A stretch of 64,000 nucleotides of DNA from NCBI GenBank assembly GCA_018806915.1, contig JAGKQI010000049.1, forward strand, positions 310,001 to 374,000. Reading direction: 5' to 3'. The translations under genes and the position numbers were made by a program. Source of the stretch: Phytophthora colocasiae. Taxonomy: Eukaryota > Oomycota > Peronosporomycetes > Peronosporales > Peronosporaceae. Below are positions 52,389-61,063 of the stretch, in pieces. The notes below the pieces were generated by a model. The model saw only the letters and a program-made list of their open reading frames with translations, did no database searches and was not told the origin of the DNA. How positions within the stretch are numbered: the stretch's first letter is position 1; each line of letters opens with the position of its first letter.

Positions 52389-55300
52389 CTTTAGCGGTTG
52401 GTGGTATTTTGACACTGCATCGAATTCTCACGTGGTCGGAGATCGCTCGTATTTCGTGAGCTTCACTGAGGACACGTCACAACTTCGTAGTATTCGAGGG
52501 ATTACACTGGACACCGCAGCACGTATTGCTGGTGTCGGGACTGTTGAAATGACCACTGAAGTAAATGGCGAACAGAAGGTGATGTATCTGGAGGATGTTT
52601 TTACATTCCGGGAGCTGAATTTGGACTCTTTTCACCCGGATTGGCACATGAACAAGGGTTTGATTTCACGTTTGATCATGACACTCAGGACTTCGCTATA
52701 CTTTGGGAAGGAAGAGCCGTGGCTCTAGCGAAGCCACAAGAAGCAACTTGGGGTTTCTTAGGAGTGCATCCAGGACAGTCAAGAGTGGAGCGGCCGGTTG
52801 ATCGTCGTCCACTGGCAAATGTTACAGTAGCCGATGGAGTTGGTACTTTGGCATTATGGCACGAGCGCATGTGTCATATTTGCCTCAATATCTGAAAACT
52901 ATGGTGGATAAGGGGGGCTAGTGAAGGGCATGATGCTGACCCAGCGTCACTGGATATCTTTCGATGCTTGTCACTTAGGAAAGCAGAAGAAGAAAGGTTA
53001 CCGCAAGAAACTTGACAGAGCAACAAAATGGCCGAATCAAGTGGTGTGTATGCGGACCTGTTAATCCCCAGTAAGGACAATCGGACTCGGTATGAAGCCG
53101 TACTAGTTGTAATGGACGGATATTCTAGATTCGTGAAAGTGTACTTGTTGACGAGCAAGGAGAGTCCCATTGTGAACAAGCACTTGCAGGAGTACATACT
53201 TTGGGCTGAGCGCCAAGCCGGACGGGATGGTGACGGTGCTGATTACAAAGTGAAGCAAGTACTGACGGACAAAGGTGGTGAATTCATTAACAGAGGGATG
53301 GAAAACTGGTACGCAAGGAGAGGAATTGAGCACATCCGTGTGGGTCCAAAGAGTTCACAGTTGAACTTTGTGTGAACGAACTCATCAATCTTTGGTGGAT
53401 ATGATGAAAACCACGATGTTGCATGCAGGATTGCCTCGGAGCTTGTGGCCAGAAGCCTACGGAATGCGGTATACGTGAAGAATCGAGTATACAATCGCGG
53501 GACTCAAGGAGTACCGTATGAGATGATGTTCGGGATGAAACCTGACGTGCATCACATTCGAAAGTTTGGATCGTTGACGTATGTACACGTGCCAGTGACA
53601 TCGGGAAGACGCAAACATGACAACAATGCGAAGATTGGTTTTGTGCTAGGATATGAGGAGGATGTTGTAGGCTGTAAAGTTTACTTCCAGAGGAGCACAC
53701 CGCCAAGTTCGTGTCGGACCTACGTGTGGCTGAAGATGTAGTGTACAAAGACCGTCATGATAATGCTGTAGACGAAGATGATCTGGAGTCGTTGCACTTC
53801 ACACGGCGTGAAGATCAGGACGTCGAACAGGAAACCATCTCGGAGCTGGAGATGGCTACATCCTGGACACAGTCCATGTTTAGCGAGCAAAACACCGAAC
53901 GGTCTGTTGAGCTCGTGGGAGGCGAAATGGATGTAGTGGCTGACAGAGAGCTCGAGAAGGGCGTCAAGCATGTAGACACGATCTCGCAAGAACTGGAGAC
54001 TCGGCAGGACGACGTTGGAAGCACAAGAGAACTTAGTAGAGAGGTTCTTGAACCCGAAATCGAGAGTGATGGTCACGGTGATGAAGCTTCACGTGGTGAG
54101 TCAGTTGTTGTTCGCAGTCTTAGTGCTTGCGTTCCGGAAAGTGATGTGGCAAGTGGTTCTGGAGATCAGAGAGCTGATGACAGTCCAGGAGATCAGAATG
54201 AAGACGTTGAATCTGTGGCGGGAACGCGTGGTTCATCGGTAGCAGACAACGTGGAGGAGGATGAGGAAGAAGGATCGCTGGTTGATGACAACATTACTGT
54301 GGCAAGTGGGTTTTCGTTTGATGAGAAGATAATCTCAGTGGAAAATGACAACATGTCAAGTGCGATTGGACTTGAAGAGGACTTGGAAACAAGCAATTGG
54401 TTGGAGGATGAATTGAATGAGCATTACCATGTAGTTGTGGAGAAGGATAACGCACAAACCGTGGATGCTAGTGCTCAAATTACCCCAACTGCTGCCCGAG
54501 ACACTGGAAAACGTGCACACCGCGATGAAACTCAGTCAGAGGAGGATCGTGTTGAGCATGAGGCAGATAAACCAGAGGTGAAGAGGACTCGAACTGGACT
54601 TCGAGAGACGCATGAAAGACGTCGGCCTCAACGGTTTGATGACTTTGTTATGTGTGCTACGTCCTCACGGATCCTGGACGGAAACGGAAAGCCTATTCGC
54701 GCATGTGAGGTGAAAATCCCCAGGAACAGACGTGAAGCACTACGGTCAAAGTGGGCAAACTATTGGCTGGAAGCAGAAACAGAAGAGATCGCTGCACTGA
54801 AAGCGAAGAGTTATCCAAGAGATTCCAAATGAGGAAATTCCTGAAGATGCTAAACCGGTGAGCACGATGTGGGTCTATGCATTGAAGTCGGATCACCAGG
54901 ATACGTGATCAGATTCAAGGCTCGAATTGTGGCGTTGGGGAATCACCAACGACCAGGCATTGACTTCAAGGAGACCTTCGCGCCTGTAGCCAGAATGGCA
55001 TCATTCCGACTGTTGTTGGGATTGGCTGCACTACTGGAGTTAGAGGTTTATGGTGGAGACGTGAACACTGCCTACCTCAACGCCTGGCTAGGGATACGTC
55101 AGTATCTACACTCCATCAGTGGATATCCGTGCAGAGTGAATGGACATTCCTACGTTGTACCTCAAGGCTCTATATGGACTAAGACAATCGGGTCGAGAAT
55201 GGAACTCGGAACAAAATGATTGGTTCAACCAACCACCATACCAGAAGACGTTGACGTAGCCGTCTCTGTACAACATGTTCGAGGATGACACGATAGTAAA

Positions 55301-56269
55301 AGTGTTAGAAAACGTCCATGACATATTAGTGGCAACAACAGCAAGCGGTTCAAGGATCAGTTGTTCATGGACTTGGACAACACGTACGGTCTTAAGGATC
55401 AAGGGCTGTTGACACAGTACTTGGGTGTGGAAGTGACACACACTCCGGAGTACATCATGATCAACCAAGGCAGAAGTATGCAAGAGAGATTCTGGGAAAG
55501 TTGGGTTTGAGAATGCTCACGCAGTGGGAATCCAATGGAAGTAAACTCCGGCTTATACCTCTTGGAGAGTAGGAGTGTGCTGACAGCAGCTTTCCGTACC
55601 GTGAGGCTGTTGGCATGCTCATGTACCTGGCTACTATTACCAGGCCGGACCTGGCTTTCGTCTTGGGCCAGCTGAGTCGCTTCGTGGCGAATCCTTCGTC
55701 GTCAAGCATATTGGGACTCTAAGAGAGTGTTGCGCTTCTTGGCAGGGACTCTAGACTATGGTATTAAGTACGAGAAGAAGAACAACTCAAAGGAGTTGGT
55801 GTTGCAGGGCTACTGCGACAGTGATTGGGCTAACGACCCAGATCAAAGGAAGAGCACCACTGGATTCGTGTTTACGCTTGCTAGTGGAGCTGTAGCGTGG
55901 ATGTCACGACGGCAATCTGTCATTGCTTTGTCGACCGCAGAGGCGGAGTCCATTGCAGCGTGCGAGGCCACGATGGAGGCGGTTGCTGGGAAAATGTTTT
56001 ACAGGAGCTTTTACCGCAGCATAAGGTGAAACTGCGTGTGGAATTGACAATCAAGCGGCTCACGTGATGGCAACTAATCCTACCTACAGCAGACGCACTC
56101 GCCACATTGAATTGCGGTGGCATTACGTTCGGGAACAAGTGCAAAAGGGCACTGTGGAGTTGCACAAGGTGAAGGGTGAAACGAACCCGGCTGACACGTT
56201 CACCAAGCCTCTTGACAAGAAGCGACTGAAAATGTTGTTGCAAATTGCAGGGATTGGAGAAGCAGAGTA
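52389..56269 (+). pseudogene. Copia C pol: protease, integrase, RT, RNase H, frameshifted
   Basis: Protease WYFDTASNSHVVGD (the usual DSG is DTA here) near 52400 is followed by an integrase region with ADLLIPSK and LTDKGGEFINRG (53028-53375). The usual TPQQNGVAE segment is degraded at GPKSSQLN. A long acidic spacer (53711-54832) precedes reverse transcriptase (KARIVALGNHQRPGIDFKE, GGDVNTAYLNA; the YVDD region is broken near 55300). RNase H (GYCDSDWANDPDQRKSTTGF, IALSTAEAES) and the C terminus end at 56269. Frame breaks and stops separate nearly every domain. Confidence 0.88.
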
Positions 56270-56316
56270 GTCGAAGACCCGTGTTCGACCTCGAAAACCG
56301 ATCTTTGAGAAGGGCG

Positions 56317-56522
56317 TGTTGGATTGTGCATCGAGACCTGGCGCAGTTTGAAGAAAGATTGAGCAGCAGGGAACCAGGTCGCTGTATGAGAGAGGGCAAA
56401 GGCCCATGAGTGTTGGTCAGTGCTCTGGTAGGAGCAACTAACACCAAGTAATTCAGTCTTCATATTTCTCCCTATTCATCAGGAGCTCATCGGAGCTATT
56501 GCAGCTTGTCGGAATCACAACA
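56317..56522 (+). repeat. 3' LTR of copia C
   Basis: 206 bp, apparently identical to the 5' LTR; followed by CTGCA (56523-56527). Confidence 0.95.
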
Positions 56523-56726
56523 CTGCACGCTGTGAGCAAAACAAAAGCATCTATATTTTCCTTTTTACCCAGTGAGTGCGCGTGTGACCCGACCATGGAG
56601 AGTGGCGAAGCAGTCTCTCCCCAGTCTTCTCATTGCAGTAGTCCTCATGATGCGGGACCGCAATGGATTATCGTTTCAAGGCGGTAGGTAACCTATGAAA
56701 TAGAATGCTAATGCATTTGGCAGGAT

Positions 56727-56805
56727 AACAGGTTGGCGGTACTAACAACAGGTGGATAGGGGCCTGGAAGTACTTAACAGGTGGGTAGTGCTAGAACAAC
56801 AGATA
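56727..56805 (-). repeat. Right arm of the foldback/MITE-like element
   Basis: 79 bp; reverse complement of the 50687-50765 arm with about a dozen mismatches, ending ..CAACAGATA. It lies 77 bp before the start codon of membrane-family copy 7. Confidence 0.7.
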
Positions 56806-56881
56806 TTAATTATTTTCCATAGAGTTTTGGTAGCCGTTATTCCATTTCTGGATCGAGAGTACTCCAGTACCTCTCAATACG

Positions 56882-58486
56882 ATGAAGCAAGCAAGGGTTT
56901 ACTGCGTGGAAGAGACGTTACCTCAAGATGTAGCGGTGACAAGACCTCGTTGGCTCTTAACTGCGCGACAGAAGCTCTTCCTTGCGTGGTTCATGGCTGG
57001 AGTTGTTCCCTTTGTACTACAAATGCGAAGTTACCTAAAATTCGCGACACCGCATAAAATCACGCAGAGTTTAATTGTACCTGCGAACTTGGAGAAGAAG
57101 ACGATCGATCTCGAAGACACTTGTCCAGTTAAAGCTTTACTATTATCCGGTGTTTGGTGGAATGTCGATCCTATACACTACTATACTCTGGATAGTAAAT
57201 ACGTGTGTCATTTTGTCGCGCCGCAGTATAATACCCACGGGAATTATTTAATCGGGACAGTAAAAGTGACTCCGTACACTTCTACTCCATCAAGTTGTGC
57301 CCAAGACAGCTACCATGTGGATCAGTATTTCTATCACGGCAGTCTTGGGTTTTATTCCTTTTACGAAGAGCAGACTGGGACGTATTGCGCAAAAGATAAT
57401 ACTGTTTATATCTATGGCAATGGTCTCGGTTCGTATGATATCAACGGGTCTTTACTGATAGAAGACAGAGGGAGCCATGGTTACCGCCATTCCATTTATT
57501 ACGGCCTTATTGGATTGGTGTGGGTTTCGTATCGAGCGTTGGTACTGCGGAGGAGTTTCATTTCCTGTAAACACCATGGTAAACGATGTGAAGAACTGGG
57601 AGAAAATCTTACCAGAAAAGAAGCGGTAATTTTCGTACAAGAAAACTTACGCCTTTCAGCTCACGGCGCGAAACTCTACCATCGCTTTGCACTCTTGTAT
57701 TTGTTGATTGAAGGAATTATGACGGATTTATTCCTGCTTATTGCAAACAAAGGGATTTTAGCTAAGATCCAGTACGTCTCGCTAGGTTACAACCTCTCTG
57801 GATTTCTACTACTGGTATACGAGATCATTGAGACTTTAAGCTGTGTACGAGAGAGATATCGACTGTTCTTCAAGAGATTGTGGTTCAGCTATGAGACTGC
57901 TTTACTAGGGGAATTACTCAGTGCTGCGTTACAAGAGAATATGATTACAGCATTAAATCGTGCGGATGTTTTCGAAAAATCCAAACCGACAGCTCTGGAG
58001 ATTTCTTACTACTTCTGGAGTTTAGTAGCTCATGGAAACTACGTTCTGGTTCTGACTGGGTTTATATTATCCGTTCGTACGCTCTGGGCAGTTGGATATG
58101 TCTGGTCAAGACATCGTCAGAATATGTGGAAGATCTTTACTGAGCCTTGTAGTGTGGACTCAACACTCAAGTTACGTGGTAAAATGACGTCGTTAGGAGG
58201 ATATCGATACGACAGCGGTAAGTTATTTTACCGAACGGATGCACTGAAGGCTTTTGGACTGCTTAAACTGGAGGAGAAGGATGGTACCGAATATCTCGTG
58301 CTTCAAAAACAGAATTGGTTGGGCACAACGAGAAGCAATTTGTACGTGATTGGGAAAGTTTCAGGACACAGTGTTGAAGCTTGTGACGAACGACCATGTA
58401 CAGGTCAAGTGACCTTCTTCGATAGACGATTAGGAGGAAATATTGGTAGTCGCCGTCCCCTGTACATTCAAGTTAGAAGAGCTTGA
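56882..58486 (+). CDS. Multi-pass membrane protein, array family copy 7
   Basis: 534 residues from ATG at 56882 (MKQARVYCVEET). All family segments are present: TM1 (FLAWFMAGVVPFVLQMRSYLKF), TPHKITQSL, CPVKALLLSGVWWN, CHFVAPQYNTHG, YFYHGSLGFYSFYEEQ, VLRRSFISCKHHGKRC, QENLRLSAHGAK, MTDLFLLIANKG and LGYNLSG. The C-terminal domain (CSVDSTLKLRGKMTSLGGY, FGLLKLEEKDGTEYLVL) is also present. The asparagine sequon of the loop seen in other copies (SCxNDS) is SCAQDS here, so that glycosylation site is lost. With copy 8 it forms a head-to-tail pair only 67 bp apart, sharing MTDLFLL and SFISCK features. Its promoter includes the foldback arm. Confidence 0.85.
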   Translation: MKQARVYCVEETLPQDVAVTRPRWLLTARQKLFLAWFMAGVVPFVLQMRSYLKFATPHKITQSLIVPANLEKKTIDLEDTCPVKALLLSGVWWNVDPIHYYTLDSKYVCHFVAPQYNTHGNYLIGTVKVTPYTSTPSSCAQDSYHVDQYFYHGSLGFYSFYEEQTGTYCAKDNTVYIYGNGLGSYDINGSLLIEDRGSHGYRHSIYYGLIGLVWVSYRALVLRRSFISCKHHGKRCEELGENLTRKEAVIFVQENLRLSAHGAKLYHRFALLYLLIEGIMTDLFLLIANKGILAKIQYVSLGYNLSGFLLLVYEIIETLSCVRERYRLFFKRLWFSYETALLGELLSAALQENMITALNRADVFEKSKPTALEISYYFWSLVAHGNYVLVLTGFILSVRTLWAVGYVWSRHRQNMWKIFTEPCSVDSTLKLRGKMTSLGGYRYDSGKLFYRTDALKAFGLLKLEEKDGTEYLVLQKQNWLGTTRSNLYVIGKVSGHSVEACDERPCTGQVTFFDRRLGGNIGSRRPLYIQVRRA

Positions 58487-58553
58487 ATGATCCGTTTCAA
58501 GAATTGTTCGTTTCGTAAATAGCAACTGGAGGACACAAGCAGTTGTTAGAGCA

Positions 58554-60212
58554 ATGAAGAAAGGGAAGGTGCACTGTCAAGATAATGATCGTTCATTCCC
58601 AGCTCGTATGACAGCACAACGAATGTTACTTCTGGCCTGGGCATTTGCAGGAGTGATTCCGTATATCCTTCAGCTTCGAAGTTATTTGAAATTCGCTACA
58701 CGACACAAAATCACAAAAAAACTGGTTGTACCGTCAGAAATGAAGGAAGAAGTTGAAAATCTGCAAGTAATTTGTCCAGTTATGGGTATGCTTTTGTCGG
58801 GATGTTGGTTTAATATCGAACCGACGCACTACTTCAGTACTGAGGAAGGTAGACTCTGTCACTTTGTCATTCCTCAGTACAACGTTCACGGTACTTTTTC
58901 CATTGGAGATTTCACCTCGGAGCCGTACTACACGACGCCAAGTACATGTACGAACAGTAGTTTCTCCTACGAACAGTATTTTTACCACGGGAGTATCGGG
59001 TTCTACTCATTCTATGAAGAACAAGCAGGTAGCTACTGTTCGACCGACAACACAGCATACATTGTAGGCCAAGGACTCGGTTCAAGTGACCTCAATGGTC
59101 CTTCATTGGCTACTGACCGGGGTAGAGCCAATTACAGATATTCGTTGTGGTATACCCTGGGTGGAGTGGTTTGGCTTGTGTATCGCGCTTTAGTACTACG
59201 TCGAAGCTTCATTTCTTGCAAACGATACGGTCGAATGTGTGATGAATTAGGGGAGGATCTTGACAGGAAAGAAGCGATAGTTTTTGTCCAAGAAAATCTA
59301 CGTCTTGCAGCTCACGGGGCGAAGAATTATCATCGATTTATCGTGCTTTATCTGCTGGTGGAAAGCATCATGACGGACTTGTTCCTTCTCGTTGCTAACG
59401 ATGGATTCTTGGCAAAAGTCCAGTACGTCTCTATGGGTTACAACATGTCTGCGCTAATGGTGATGGTATTCGAAATGATCGAAAGTGCTGGATGCTTACC
59501 TGAAAAGTGGCGCGTTCGGATTAAACGACTGTTGTTCAGCTACGAAACTACGTTTGTTGGGGAAATATGTACAGCTGCACTTCAGCAATACTCATTAACG
59601 CTGTTAAACCGGTCGAATCTGAAAGAAACTCACTCAACGGCATTGGCAGTGTCATACTACGTTTGGAGTTTAGTCGGTCATGGGGTTTTCGTGCTTGCTA
59701 TTATAGCGTTAGTGATTTCTGTTCGAGCGTTGTGGGCTATTGGATATGTTTGGTTAAATCATCGTACGTGGAAAGTTTTCACAGCTTCATGTGGGGTAGA
59801 TACTACGCTGAAACTACGAAACAAAATGTGTTTACTTGGAGGATATCAATGGGAGAACGGGGTGTTGTATTATACTACCAGTGCATTGAAAGCTTTCGGG
59901 ATGTTCAAAATTGAAGAAGATGGGAAAGTGTTTCTGGTTCTTCACAAGATTCGTTGGTTTCGAGTATTAAGAGATGATTTCATTGCAATCGCGACGATAT
60001 CGAATCATCGGGTCAAGAAGTGCGAAGAACGAAGGTGCAGTGGGATATTACAGTTTTGCGATCGAAAGTTGGCTGGAGAGACGAGAAATATCACGATCCA
60101 GAGCCCAAGTCGCCAGTCAATTTATATTCAAGTCAAACAACAGCCTCCTTCATCCGTTTCGGAACATACTAATGATCAAAAGCTTTCCATTCAATGCGAT
60201 GAAAGTGCGTAA
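58554..60212 (+). CDS. Multi-pass membrane protein, array family copy 8
   Basis: 552 residues from ATG at 58554 (MKKGKVHCQDND). The family motifs are complete: TRHKITKKLVVP (Arg replaces Pro of TPHKIT), CPVMGMLLSGCWFN, CHFVIPQYNVHG, TCTNSSFS, YFYHGSIGFYSFYEEQ, VLRRSFISCKRYGRMC, MTDLFLLVANDG, MGYNMSA, KRLLFSYETTFVGE and CGVDTTLKLRNKMCLLGGY. The C-terminal tail is longer than in copy 7 (IYIQVKQQPPSSVSEHTNDQ). The frame is clean. The stop overlaps the start of a remnant of copy 9. Confidence 0.86.
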   Translation: MKKGKVHCQDNDRSFPARMTAQRMLLLAWAFAGVIPYILQLRSYLKFATRHKITKKLVVPSEMKEEVENLQVICPVMGMLLSGCWFNIEPTHYFSTEEGRLCHFVIPQYNVHGTFSIGDFTSEPYYTTPSTCTNSSFSYEQYFYHGSIGFYSFYEEQAGSYCSTDNTAYIVGQGLGSSDLNGPSLATDRGRANYRYSLWYTLGGVVWLVYRALVLRRSFISCKRYGRMCDELGEDLDRKEAIVFVQENLRLAAHGAKNYHRFIVLYLLVESIMTDLFLLVANDGFLAKVQYVSMGYNMSALMVMVFEMIESAGCLPEKWRVRIKRLLFSYETTFVGEICTAALQQYSLTLLNRSNLKETHSTALAVSYYVWSLVGHGVFVLAIIALVISVRALWAIGYVWLNHRTWKVFTASCGVDTTLKLRNKMCLLGGYQWENGVLYYTTSALKAFGMFKIEEDGKVFLVLHKIRWFRVLRDDFIAIATISNHRVKKCEERRCSGILQFCDRKLAGETRNITIQSPSRQSIYIQVKQQPPSSVSEHTNDQKLSIQCDESA

Positions 60213-60229
60213 TGAGGACTAAGATTTTG

Positions 60230-60440
60230 CGCTTGTGGGTATCAAGAGGTGGTTTCTGGCTAACGACGAAGGAGGTGAAAACTATCGTCGCTACGGGGGT
60301 GTTTTGGGTCGTTTTATCGAGCTTCTGTACAACGGAGAAGATGCATTTTATGCAAACGATACGGCAAGAAATTCACTTAAATGGAGGAAATCTTGCACCG
60401 AAAAGTAGCAATGGTCTTCGTCCAGGAGAGCAGCGACACT
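60230..60440 (+). pseudogene. Array family copy 9, short remnant
   Basis: One frame reads CFGSFYRASVQRRRCILCKRYG followed, after a stop, by LHRKVAMVFVQESSD. These match the TM2 exit and following segment of intact copies (VYRALVLRRSFISCKRYG, LDRKEAIVFVQEN). Nothing before or after is preserved, so only about 70 codons remain. It directly follows copy 8. Confidence 0.75.
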
Positions 60441-61063
60441 CTCTAAGAAAGCTCCCAACTGTAATCGTCATGTCCTACATTTGGTAGCACATTTCTGGAG
60501 CGTTCTGATGCTTGTTGGGTTTATCTTGTGCTATTGTCGATTTTCTTACCAAAACACAAGAACTTTATACAGTCACGCTCGCAGTTGCCTGTGCAACGTG
60601 CTGCCATCGGCACTGCTCATAACAGTCAAGGCACGCACCATTACGCGTGATGGACGCCGAAGTATATATACTTCTTCCATTTTCAAGTCTGCTCAGCCTG
60701 CTGAAGCCAAGACAGCTAGAGATCTCCTCACAACCAATCCAACACTGTAATGAACGCTCGTGACCACCTTCATGCATACGTCGGTATTAATTTCATAAGG
60801 TCACGACACTTTTTTACCAGGTTTCAAACCTTCCAATGAACGGAAATGTTATCATCTTCGACACCTATTTATCCAAAATTAAACGCACAACACCTTGTCT
60901 TACTGTATCACTGCAGATATACTGTAGCAACCATGCTCAGAGACCACAAAGAGGTTGATGCTCCCCGGCTCAAAATATACCGTAAACTGATGTATTTGAG
61001 ACGGGGCAACATCCTGTAGGAAATTTAATTCTGAAAAAATCCAGGGGATTAAAACGTTGCGGC
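60441..61063. other. Intergenic before the ankyrin-TIR gene
   Basis: About 620 bp. Apart from possible scraps of the membrane family just after 60440, nothing is recognisable. Confidence 0.4.

Larger units (their letters stand above)
51037..56522 (+). mobile_element. Copia element C, full length 5,486 bp
   Basis: Two 206-bp LTRs (51037-51242, 56317-56522) show no difference by eye and begin TGTTGG and end CACAACA. CTGCA flanks the element on both sides (51032-51036 and 56523-56527). The primer-binding site follows the left LTR and a polypurine tract GAGAAGGGCG (56307-56316) precedes the right. Gag and pol are in Ty1/copia order (protease, integrase, RT, RNase H) but carry many frameshifts. 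It is inserted in an older foldback element between membrane-family copies 6 and 7. Confidence 0.95.
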
